This document shows positions 8,125 through 14,048 of a DNA stretch of 14,661 nt, piece after piece; the stretch's first letter is position 1, and the number at the start of each line of letters is the position of its first letter. Under the pieces are notes generated by a model that did not search any database, was not told where the DNA came from, and worked only from the letters and a program-made list of their open reading frames with translations. The stretch is from Bacteroidia bacterium. GTDB taxonomy: Bacteria > Bacteroidota > Bacteroidia > Bacteroidales > Prolixibacteraceae. Location: the NCBI GenBank assembly GCA_025358395.1, contig JANYJT010000157.1:1-14661 (forward strand). The letters are read 5' to 3'. The translations under genes and the position numbers were made by a program.

Positions 8125-9682
8125 AAAACGGTGTCTCATCTGCGAAGCTGTTTCCCGGTCGACCGAAATCGGACTTCCCTGTACTGTTATCCACAGCATT
8201 TGGTTCAGCATTCATTTTTGAGTGAAATACATTTCTGGCTTTTGGATGACGAAGATCACTGAAGGAGGGCTCTTCAATTGGTGAGTCCAGATTGCTGAAC
8301 TGCGCCAGGTGCGCCTTGAACGAGAGATGAAACTCGCCAACGGCCCCATTTCTATGCTTTGCGATGATGATCTCCGCAATTCCCTTGAGTGAATTACCAT
8401 CCTGATCATTGTTGATGCCGTAATATTCGGGACGGTGAATGAACATGACCATATCGGCATCCTGTTCGATGGCACCGGATTCACGCAAGTCTGATAGCTG
8501 GGGCCTCTTCCCTTCACGTGATTCGACAGAACGGTTCAGCTGAGAGAGCGCTACGATGGGAACATCGATCTCTTTGGCAATGGCTTTCAGGTTTCGCGAG
8601 ATCATACTTACTTCCTGTTCGCGGTTCCCCCGGATGTCGCCGCCTGCAGTCATCAATTGGAGATAATCCACTACGATAATGCCAATGTTGTACTGCATCT
8701 TCAACCTCCGGCATTTGGCTCTGAATTCGAAAATGGAGAGGGCAGGAGTGTCGTCAATGTACAATGGTGCCTCCTCCAGGTTCTTTAATTTTCGGTTGAA
8801 GACTTCCCATTCCCAGTTTTCCAGGCGACCGCTTTTGATTTTATCAGAACCTAATTCTGTCTCTGCGGAGATTAACCTGTTGACGAGCTGCAGAGAAGAC
8901 ATCTCCAGCGAGAAAACCGCTACAGGAACCTTGTGAATAGCTGCCATGTTTCTGGCCATGGTTAGCACAAAAGCGGTCTTACCCATGGCCGGTCTGGCCG
9001 CGATGATGATCAGATCAGTCTTCTGCCAACCTCCGGTGATATGGTCCAGCCGATGAAATCCGGAGGCTATTCCGCTTAGGCCATCTGGTTTTTTGGAGTT
9101 GATTTCGATTTGTTCAACGGCTCTTTGAAGCAATGGTTTAATAGGCTGCGATTCCTTGGTGATGTTCCCCTCTGTGACCCTAAAAAGAGATGATTCAGCA
9201 AAATCGATCAGGTCGTTCAGCTCCATGGCATCTTCGTACGATTTGCTTTGAATCTCGGAGGAGATCAGGATCAGCTCGCGCTGGATAAATTTCTGCGCGA
9301 TGATACGGGCATGAAATTCAATGTGAGCAGCCGAGGCAACCCTTGAGGTAAGTTGGGTGATGTAAAGCGGTCCACCCACTTCATCCAGCTCACCGCGGTT
9401 TTTCAATGCCTGGGTTACGACAAGCAAGTCGATGGGTTTTTCTTTGGCTGCAAGATCTTTGATGGCGTTGAAAATCTTCTTGTGCTCCTCTTTGTAGAAA
9501 CTTTCCGGCTTTAAAATAGCCTGAACGGTGTGGTAGGCATCTTTCTCCAGCATCAGTGCGCCGAGTACCGCCTCTTCAACTTCGATGGCCTGCGGCGGAA
9601 CTTTTCCGTAATAGGCATTCAATTGTTCAATGGTGGTGGAGGGCTTGGGCTTGTTTCGATAGTTATTAGATGTTTCTGCCAT
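8123..9682 (-). CDS. dnaB: Replicative DNA helicase DnaB
   Basis: A 519-residue RecA-fold hexameric helicase that unwinds DNA ahead of the replication fork. The N-terminal collar domain spans about residues 28-135 (PPQAIEVEEAVLGALMLEKD); the linker and ATPase domain follow from about 195. Walker A is ARPAMGKT at 229-236, the catalytic glutamate is in FSLEM (Glu260), Walker B is VVDYLQLM at 337-344, and the family block SQLNRSVESREGKRPQLSDL starts at Ser380. The likely arginine finger is Arg444 in AKHRNG. All key residues are present and no intein is inserted, which is worth stating because DnaB is a frequent intein host. After about residue 470 a polar, disordered-looking tail of 50 residues ends in ADETPF, resembling the C-terminal tip of SSB. 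The gene stands alone, convergent with the susCD block. Confidence 0.98.
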   Translation of the reverse strand: MAETSNNYRNKPKPSTTIEQLNAYYGKVPPQAIEVEEAVLGALMLEKDAYHTVQAILKPESFYKEEHKKIFNAIKDLAAKEKPIDLLVVTQALKNRGELDEVGGPLYITQLTSRVASAAHIEFHARIIAQKFIQRELILISSEIQSKSYEDAMELNDLIDFAESSLFRVTEGNITKESQPIKPLLQRAVEQIEINSKKPDGLSGIASGFHRLDHITGGWQKTDLIIIAARPAMGKTAFVLTMARNMAAIHKVPVAVFSLEMSSLQLVNRLISAETELGSDKIKSGRLENWEWEVFNRKLKNLEEAPLYIDDTPALSIFEFRAKCRRLKMQYNIGIIVVDYLQLMTAGGDIRGNREQEVSMISRNLKAIAKEIDVPIVALSQLNRSVESREGKRPQLSDLRESGAIEQDADMVMFIHRPEYYGINNDQDGNSLKGIAEIIIAKHRNGAVGEFHLSFKAHLAQFSNLDSPIEEPSFSDLRHPKARNVFHSKMNAEPNAVDNSTGKSDFGRPGNSFADETPF

Positions 9683-9726
9683 AACGTATTGTAAATCAGA
9701 TGTATGTTATATTTGGTTCGCTTCAT

Positions 9727-9734
9727 CAAAGGTA
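9727..9734 (-). promoter_or_regulatory. Candidate -7 box of the dnaB promoter
   Basis: On the minus strand the sequence reads TACCTTTG, a perfect match to the Bacteroidota -7 box TAnnTTTG, 44 bases before the dnaB start codon. The nearest upstream TTTG is only 12 bases away, shorter than usual, so the -33 element is unconvincing. Good position and -7 box, weak support otherwise. Confidence 0.45.
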
Positions 9735-9930
9735 GTCACGGGAAGGCAAAAACCATCATTTTTTCTTGCATGCCAATTTTGAAACCAGTTCAGCCTGTAT
9801 CAGTTTGTTATATACTTACAAACAGTTTTATCAACCGGGATTATTCACTAATGTGGAAAATTATTGTAAAAAACTTTTTATCGGCTCTCACCGATGCACC
9901 AAAAGTGCCTTCCACAAATAACTTCAATAA
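9735..9930. other. Non-coding gap between the ParE-like toxin gene and the dnaB promoter
   Basis: No convincing gene lies here. It contains an inverted repeat GTTTGT-N9-ACAAAC (9803-9823), several sequences close to DnaA boxes (9828-9836, 9841-9849 and, on the minus strand, 9852-9860), and a possible branched fold at 9853-9915 in which GTGGAA/TTCCAC encloses two small hairpins (ATCGG/CCGAT and GCAC/GTGC). No strong terminator is seen after the toxin gene, although the hairpins followed by a run of T on the minus strand could act as a weak one. Confidence 0.5.
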
Positions 9931-10230
9931 TTATTTAAACTTTAGTTTTTGTGGATTCTGCCGTGTGTCATAAATTCTTAAAATCTCAATTTGAGTTTGA
10001 TTTTCTCTATAAAATAATGTGTTATGTTTGGTCAAAACACATTTTCTTACTCTTTCATTTTTATTGATAAATGGAAATTGTTTAGGATTGACTGCTAATT
10101 GATGCAGAATGTTTTCAGTTAATGTAATAAATCGAAAAGCAACATTTTTATCCCAATTGGCAATAAGATAGTTGAGAATATCCGAGATATCATTTTCCGA
10201 CAATGGAGACCAAACAATTTGCTTAGTCAT
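9931..10230 (-). CDS. ParE/RelE-superfamily toxin of a type II toxin-antitoxin pair
   Basis: A small basic protein of 99 residues with the ParE/RelE fold signature: an N-terminal IVWSPLSENDISDILNYL helix region, a middle PKQFPFI, then RVRKCVLTKHNTLFYRENQTQIEILRIYDTRQNP, which matches the family's conserved RK...H..LFY...I.I..I.D.R..P pattern. Proteins of this superfamily either cleave mRNA on the ribosome or poison DNA gyrase; the sequence alone does not settle which. The start at 10230 is chosen because its ATG overlaps the antitoxin stop by 8 bases (ATGACTAA), a coupling usual for such pairs. An in-frame ATG five codons earlier (10245) is possible. It lies downstream of its antitoxin and should be translationally coupled to it. 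Confidence 0.85.
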   Translation of the reverse strand: MTKQIVWSPLSENDISDILNYLIANWDKNVAFRFITLTENILHQLAVNPKQFPFINKNERVRKCVLTKHNTLFYRENQTQIEILRIYDTRQNPQKLKFK

Positions 10231-10471
10231 TTTTATATCTTTCATGAAGTTTTTCTAAAACAACATGATTGGGAATACCTTTACCTGCCTCAATTTCTTG
10301 AATTGCATTATAAATTCCTGTTTTCTGTTCTTCAGTAAGTAGTTCCCAATCTGATATATCCTTATCGCTATTGATATAATTCAACATAAGGCCGTAAAGT
10401 TCGTCCAGTTTGTCTTTCCCCATGGAATCGATTTGGCGGAAAATCCTAAGTTTTAAATCAGACGTAGTCAT
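10223..10471 (-). CDS. Antitoxin partner of the ParE/RelE-like toxin
   Basis: An 82-residue protein starting MTTSDLKLRIFRQIDSMGKD, with DKLDELYGLMLNYI in the first half and GIYNAIQEIEAGKGIPNHVV near the C-terminus. The order (antitoxin first, 8-base overlap with the toxin) and the EEQKTGIYNAIQEIEAGKGIPHxxV-type ending are like small Bacteroidota addiction-module antitoxins, which I recognise only as a family resemblance. No clear helix-turn-helix or ribbon-helix-helix is visible. The start at 10471 is preferred over a GTG 22 codons upstream, because the upstream extension would be coded by the octamer repeat array and by the candidate promoter box. Confidence 0.75.
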   Translation of the reverse strand: MTTSDLKLRIFRQIDSMGKDKLDELYGLMLNYINSDKDISDWELLTEEQKTGIYNAIQEIEAGKGIPNHVVLEKLHERYKND

Positions 10472-10486
10472 GTTTAAATATTTTTC

Positions 10487-10494
10487 TAAAGGTA
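10487..10494 (-). promoter_or_regulatory. Candidate -7 box for the ParE/RelE-like toxin-antitoxin operon
   Basis: On the minus strand TACCTTTA lies 15 bases before the antitoxin start codon at 10471, one mismatch from TAnnTTTG. The short leader matches that of the other toxin-antitoxin pair in this window (box at 14274-14281, same distance from its start). No convincing -33 box is seen. Confidence 0.4.
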
Positions 10495-10516
10495 CATAAT
10501 CAAAAGTCAAATTTTG

Positions 10517-10564
10517 TGAAAATCTCCACATTTCCACATCTCCACATTTTCAAATTTTCAAATT
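10517..10564 (-). repeat. Six tandem degenerate 8-bp repeats across the ddl stop codon
   Basis: Read on the minus strand, six octamers follow without gaps: AATTTGAA, AATTTGAA, AATGTGGA, GATGTGGA, AATGTGGA, GATTTTCA. The ddl stop codon (10550-10552) lies in the second unit, so the last codons of ddl are written in repeat sequence. The array fills the gap between ddl and the antitoxin promoter. There are no spacers between units, so it is not a CRISPR array. Confidence 0.85.
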
Positions 10565-11527
10565 GTCCTCAATAATTTCCGTTAACAAATCCGTCAGGTT
10601 CAACCCTGCAGCTTTTATCTGTTGAGGAATAAAACTGGTGGCCGTCATTCCGGGTACGGTATTGATTTCCAGGAAGTAGAAGGTCTGATCTTTCAGGATA
10701 TAATCGACCCGGACGATTCCTTTGCAGTTGCAGAGATCGTATATTTCGGAGGAAAGGGATTGGACTTTGGATGTGAGTGATGCACTGATTCTGGCTGGCG
10801 TGATTTCTTCTGCCATCCCAGGCGTATATTTGGCTTCATAATCGAAAAACTCATTTTTAGGGATCACTTCGGTCACGGGGAGAACTATTTTCTTGGCTCC
10901 AATTTTAACCACTCCACAAGTAAATTCTTTGCCTTCAATAAACTGTTCGATCAATACTTCCGGACTCTCATCGAATGCTTTTGTCACTGCAACAGTCAAC
11001 TCCACTTCCTTTTTTACCTTTGTGACGCCGAAACTTGATCCTCCGGCGCTAGGTTTTACGAACAAAGGCAATCCAAGTTCTCTAACGACTTCAGAAGGCT
11101 TCCATTTCTCTCCGGGTACCAGCCGCAATGATCTTGCTAGCGGTATGCCGTATGACTGAAGGTATTTGTTGCAGAAATTTTTGTTGAAAGTAAGGGCAGA
11201 GGATTGGACACCGCAGGAAGAATAGGGGATTCCCAGCATTTCAAAATAGCCCTGAAGGTTTCCGTCTTCACCCGGAGTGCCGTGAATCATGATATAGGCA
11301 TATTCCAGCCGGATCTTTTCTCCGTCGAGGACAAAAGAAAAATCAGATTTGTCAACAGAGGCAATAGCTTGCTCGTTCTCCAATACTTTCCATTCTCCAT
11401 TTCGGATAGAGATCATCCAGGGTATGAATTTCTTTCGGTCGATGGCTTGGTGCACATTGGCACTGCTTCTGATTGAAACTACATATTCGGAAGAGTCGCC
11501 TCCGGCAACGACAGCAATGTTTTTCAT
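10550..11527 (-). CDS. ddl: D-alanine--D-alanine ligase
   Basis: A 325-residue ATP-grasp enzyme, normal length, that joins two D-alanines for the peptidoglycan precursor in the cytoplasm. Seen in order: N-terminal GGDSSEYVVSIRSS (9-22), HGTPGEDGNLQGYFEMLGIPY (82-102), the ATP-binding FVKPSAGGSSFGV with Lys158, EQFIEGKEF (194-202), the omega-loop FFDYEAKYTPG with Tyr230, and the metal-binding RVD (273-275) and EIN (287-289, Glu287 and Asn289). The tyrosine in the omega loop is what dipeptide ligases have; D-Ala-D-Lac ligases of the Van type have histidine there. It is the third gene of the PASTA - pseudouridine synthase - ddl cluster, but a 219-base gap holding a gene remnant separates it from the synthase gene. 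Confidence 0.97.
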   Translation of the reverse strand: MKNIAVVAGGDSSEYVVSIRSSANVHQAIDRKKFIPWMISIRNGEWKVLENEQAIASVDKSDFSFVLDGEKIRLEYAYIMIHGTPGEDGNLQGYFEMLGIPYSSCGVQSSALTFNKNFCNKYLQSYGIPLARSLRLVPGEKWKPSEVVRELGLPLFVKPSAGGSSFGVTKVKKEVELTVAVTKAFDESPEVLIEQFIEGKEFTCGVVKIGAKKIVLPVTEVIPKNEFFDYEAKYTPGMAEEITPARISASLTSKVQSLSSEIYDLCNCKGIVRVDYILKDQTFYFLEINTVPGMTATSFIPQQIKAAGLNLTDLLTEIIEDNLKI

Positions 11528-11531
11528 AATA

Positions 11532-11547
11532 TGCTAATGTGCTAATT
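11532..11547 (+). repeat. Right-hand octamer repeat (next to the ddl start), inverted relative to 11707-11742
   Basis: Two octamers, TGCTAATG and TGCTAATT, lie immediately before the ddl start codon. They are the reverse complement of the AATTAGCA units at 11707-11738. Twelve bases (11536-11547, AATGTGCTAATT) form a perfect inverted repeat with 11731-11742. Confidence 0.85.
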
Positions 11548-11554
11548 GAAAGAT

Positions 11555-11706
11555 TTAATTTTTGTTCTTTGATGTTGAGATAATGGATGACAATAATATT
11601 TGTTTAGCCGGACATCTTTCTTCAGCAACTCAAGCTATTCTAATAATTCAATAATCAACAAAGCAAATTTAACACTCTTTTCCAAAACAACATTTCGTTT
11701 TTCCAT
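11555..11706 (-). pseudogene. Remnant of a four-helix-bundle protein gene (S23 / 23S intervening-sequence type)
   Basis: From ATG at 11706 the minus strand codes MEKRNVVLEKSVKFALLIIE and then reaches a stop at 11635-11637. This resembles the usual N-terminus of Bacteroidota four-helix-bundle proteins (an NVI.EKS..FA..I..L pattern). In another frame, 11629-11555 codes a segment ending KQILLSSIISTSKNKN and a stop, which resembles the same family's C-terminus (...I..L.SIIKTSK). Intact members have about 115-120 residues, whereas only about 50 codons fit here. The simplest reading is an internal deletion that joined the two ends out of frame. The remnant is enclosed by the inverted octamer repeats. 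The assignment rests on two short matches recalled from the family and needs a database search. Confidence 0.55.
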
Positions 11707-11742
11707 AATTAGCAAATTGGCACACTGGCAAATTAGCACATT
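11707..11742 (+). repeat. Left-hand octamer repeat array (after the rluD stop) with 12-bp inverted-repeat end
   Basis: Four ungapped octamers, AATTAGCA, AATTGGCA, CACTGGCA, AATTAGCA (11707-11738), consensus AATTRGCA. The last 12 bases, AATTAGCACATT (11731-11742), are the exact reverse complement of 11536-11547. The array ends five bases before the stop codon of the pseudouridine synthase gene (11747-11749) and directly abuts the remnant's start codon. Confidence 0.88.
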
Positions 11743-11746
11743 TTTT

Positions 11747-12808
11747 TCATTCCCGGTTAGCGAGGTAATTCCGCCACTTCTCAATGCAAGCTTGCATATC
11801 TTCAGGTAGCTCGGAGTCAAAAATCATCTCCTGCTGGGTAGTAGGGTGAATGAAACCGAGCGTTTTGGCATGCAAAGCCTGTCGGGGAAGTATGTCGAAA
11901 CAGTTCTCCACGAACTGCTTGTATTTTGTAAAAGTTGTGCCTTTCAGAATTTTATTTCCGCCATAAACTTCATCGTTGAAGAGCGGATGACCGATCTCCT
12001 TCATGTGGACACGGATTTGGTGCGTCCTGCCTGTTTCCAGAACACATTCCACCAGATTGACATATCCAAGCCGCTCCAAAACCCGGTAATGCGTCACCGC
12101 AGGTTTGCCATGGTCGCCATTGGGATAAACCGTGAATACCTGTCTGTCCCTGGTGCTGCGACCAATATTCCCTTCGATGGTACCGGAATCAGCCGCCAGG
12201 TTTCCCCAAACGAGAGCCACATATTGTCTTTGCGTGGTCTTTCTGAAGAATTGCATGGCCAGATTGAGTTTGGCAAGTTCCGTTTTGGCCACCAGCAACA
12301 ACCCGGATGTATTTTTATCAATTCGGTGAACCAGTCCGGGCCGGGGATCATCACCTCCATACAGCGGTAGTCCCTGGAATCTGAATGCCAGCGCATTGAC
12401 AAGAGTTCCGGTGTAATTTCCATGACCCGGATGAACGACCAGGCCGGGAGGTTTATTGACGATGAGTAACTCCTCATCTTCGTAGATCACATCGATGGGA
12501 ATATCTTCCGGAATGATTTTTGTCTCCCTCCGGGGATAGTCCATCACGACAGTCACCTCATCGTTTGGTTTTACCCTGTAATTGGATTTGACCGGCTTTC
12601 CGTTCACCAAAATACTCCCGGCTTCGGCAGCCATTTGTATCCGGTTACGTGAAGTGCCCAGAATACGGTTGGAAAGGAATTTATCTACACGCATCAGTCC
12701 CTGACCCGGATCAGCCACAAATCGATGATGTTCGAACTGTCCGGCCAGCTCTTCGTTCTCGTCGGCCAGATCATTGTCGTCAAAAAGTGATTCTTCGTTT
12801 TGTTTCAT
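11747..12808 (-). CDS. rluD: RluA/RluD-family 23S rRNA pseudouridine synthase
   Basis: A 353-residue protein with an N-terminal S4 RNA-binding domain (about 38-90: RVDKFLSNRILGTSRNRIQM and GSILVNGKPVKSNYRV) followed by the RluA-type catalytic domain (about 108-310). The catalytic motif is GLVHRIDKNTSGLLLVAK with Asp164 as the nucleophile; the second conserved block is ETGRTHQIRVHMKEIGHPLFND with Arg261. It isomerises uridines in RNA; an S4 domain plus this length fits RluD, which acts on 23S rRNA helix 69, but RluC-like specificity is not excluded by sequence alone. The first 25 residues are acidic and probably disordered. It starts 17 bases after the PASTA gene and belongs to the same operon. 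Confidence 0.93.
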   Translation of the reverse strand: MKQNEESLFDDNDLADENEELAGQFEHHRFVADPGQGLMRVDKFLSNRILGTSRNRIQMAAEAGSILVNGKPVKSNYRVKPNDEVTVVMDYPRRETKIIPEDIPIDVIYEDEELLIVNKPPGLVVHPGHGNYTGTLVNALAFRFQGLPLYGGDDPRPGLVHRIDKNTSGLLLVAKTELAKLNLAMQFFRKTTQRQYVALVWGNLAADSGTIEGNIGRSTRDRQVFTVYPNGDHGKPAVTHYRVLERLGYVNLVECVLETGRTHQIRVHMKEIGHPLFNDEVYGGNKILKGTTFTKYKQFVENCFDILPRQALHAKTLGFIHPTTQQEMIFDSELPEDMQACIEKWRNYLANRE

Positions 12809-12825
12809 GGAACTTAAGTGCAGGA

Positions 12826-13605
12826 TTATTCCTTAGCCCGAAGGGAAAGAACAAGGTTTACGGCACTGCCGGCCGGGACGAAAATGGTTGAATCGGCTCG
12901 AGGGAATTGGCTGATAACCTTAGCAATCAATGAGTCTGATTGATTTGTAACAGAGCCATCATAGTTGATTACTCCTGATTGAAGCTGCTTCGCCTGAAGC
13001 AATGCCAGAACGTCTGTCATTGTCAATCCGGTGAAATCCGGGACGAAAGTTTCGCTGTTTCCGCTGTTTTGGCCTACAACCAGGTCGATGATTGCGCCGT
13101 TATTTAGTCTTGTTCCGGGTAGAACAGGAACTCCAAGGTTCTTCTGCTCAAGCACCAGATCATTGAATTCGGAAGGAGTGAAGTCAACCCTTCCGAGTGC
13201 AAAACCTTTTGATTCGAGCAATACTCTTGCTTGTCTGAGGGATATATCAGTCAGTTTAGGTACTTCTCCCTGTCCGGGAACTGAAGAAACCAAGGTGAGG
13301 AAAATCATTCGGCCCGACTTTATTTTATGTCCGGCACCCGGATTCTGCATCAGGATGGTGCCGGCTTTTCTGTCGGCTTTGAAAACAGAGTCTTCCACTT
13401 CAAATCGCAAATGCATTTTTTTTGCAACCTGAGATGCTTCCTCAATGGTCATGCCGGCGAAATCCGGTATTGCCAGACTCTCCCCTCGATGTGTATAGAG
13501 CGACAATGAGAGCATGGTGAGCCAGAGCAATACTATGGTGAACAGGATTGCTGCCAAAATATGTTTCCTGAATAATTTGCTGAGGAGGAATTCTTTTAGA
13601 GCCAT
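12826..13605 (-). CDS. Membrane-anchored protein with three PASTA domains
   Basis: A 259-residue protein with a short basic cytoplasmic start (MALKEFLLSKLFRKH), one membrane segment (about 17-37, ILAAILFTIVLLWLTMLSLSL), and three PASTA repeats facing the periplasm at about 44-107 (IPDFAGMTIEEASQVAKKMH), 114-178 (VPKLTDISLRQARVLLESKG) and 187-254 (FVPDFTGLTMTDVLALLQAK). PASTA domains in other proteins bind uncrosslinked peptidoglycan or muropeptides. There is no Ser/Thr kinase or transpeptidase domain, unlike PknB or PBP2x, so the protein may sense or scaffold the wall rather than catalyse. The downstream genes are an RluA-family synthase and ddl, an order I recognise from other Bacteroidota; the link to ddl supports a cell-wall role but the function is unproven. 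Confidence 0.92.
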   Translation of the reverse strand: MALKEFLLSKLFRKHILAAILFTIVLLWLTMLSLSLYTHRGESLAIPDFAGMTIEEASQVAKKMHLRFEVEDSVFKADRKAGTILMQNPGAGHKIKSGRMIFLTLVSSVPGQGEVPKLTDISLRQARVLLESKGFALGRVDFTPSEFNDLVLEQKNLGVPVLPGTRLNNGAIIDLVVGQNSGNSETFVPDFTGLTMTDVLALLQAKQLQSGVINYDGSVTNQSDSLIAKVISQFPRADSTIFVPAGSAVNLVLSLRAKE

Positions 13606-13627
13606 TTTGAACGATGAGAGAATGGAG

Positions 13628-13647
13628 TTGTAAATTATTGTAAATTC
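13628..13647 (+). repeat. Two-unit 10-bp direct repeat at the PIN toxin stop codon
   Basis: TTGTAAATTA and TTGTAAATTC are adjacent direct repeats (nine of ten bases identical). The toxin stop codon (13635-13637) lies in the first unit. It is a short repeat and may be chance, but it repeats the pattern of tandem repeats lying on gene ends seen at ddl and next to the pseudouridine synthase gene. Confidence 0.6.
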
Positions 13648-14048
13648 TGGAATTCTGAAACTGATATTATCCTGGTTTTTCCAATTTTCTTTATTTCAAG
13701 CAAATCTTCATCGCCAGTAAGCAAGTAGTCAGCTTTACTATCCTTTGCTAAGGACAACAAAAAATTGTCTTTTGAATCTCGGCACAAATTTATACTTGAT
13801 ACAACCCGGTAATAAAGGCCGTATTCATCAAACAATTTAATTAGATTTTCTAAATCTTGATTTGAAAAGTATCGTTTAAATTTGGGTCTTTGAGCAACTT
13901 CTATGAACTCGTCGATCAACTCTTGACTAAAGACCAATCTGAAATTTCTATCCGGAATTAGGTTGTCAATCCATATATAGTGTTTGGATATTAAATAGCT
14001 TATCCAAAGATTAGTGTCAATTATTATCTTCTTAGACCTTGCTGGCAT
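13635..14048 (-). CDS. PIN-domain toxin (VapC-like, COG1569-type) of a type II toxin-antitoxin pair
   Basis: A 137-residue PIN-domain protein. It opens with KKIIIDTNLWISYLIS, where the first Asp (residue 11) is the first metal-binding acid of the PIN site; then FSQELIDEFIEVAQRPKF supplies the conserved Glu region, and CRDSKDNFLLSLAKDSKADYLLTGDEDLL holds the further acidic residues. The full set argues for an active magnesium-dependent ribonuclease. The start at 14048 is chosen because it overlaps the antitoxin stop by 17 bases and directly precedes the first beta strand; an ATG eight codons upstream (14072) is also in frame. The family resemblance is to the COG1569 group common in Bacteroidota rather than classic VapC. 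The PASTA gene starts 29 bases after its stop with no terminator between, so read-through is likely. Confidence 0.87.
   Translation of the reverse strand: MPARSKKIIIDTNLWISYLISKHYIWIDNLIPDRNFRLVFSQELIDEFIEVAQRPKFKRYFSNQDLENLIKLFDEYGLYYRVVSSINLCRDSKDNFLLSLAKDSKADYLLTGDEDLLEIKKIGKTRIISVSEFQNLQ

Noticed and set aside
8187..8195. A perfect DnaA box TTATCCACA
   Set aside because: It lies in the dnaB coding region, alone, and one chance match in a window of this size is not surprising.
9704..9973. An 89-codon plus-strand frame next to a TATATTTG promoter-like box at 9708-9715
   Set aside because: The box lies at the frame's own start rather than upstream, the protein has no recognisable features, and its end overlaps the ParE-like toxin gene.
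10517..10564. Octamer array as a CRISPR or restriction-site array
   Set aside because: Units are 8 bases with no spacers and no cas genes lie nearby; it is a simple degenerate tandem repeat.
12094..12477. A 127-codon minus-strand frame inside the pseudouridine synthase gene
   Set aside because: It is an alternative frame of a gene whose catalytic motifs are intact, and it has no recognisable domain.
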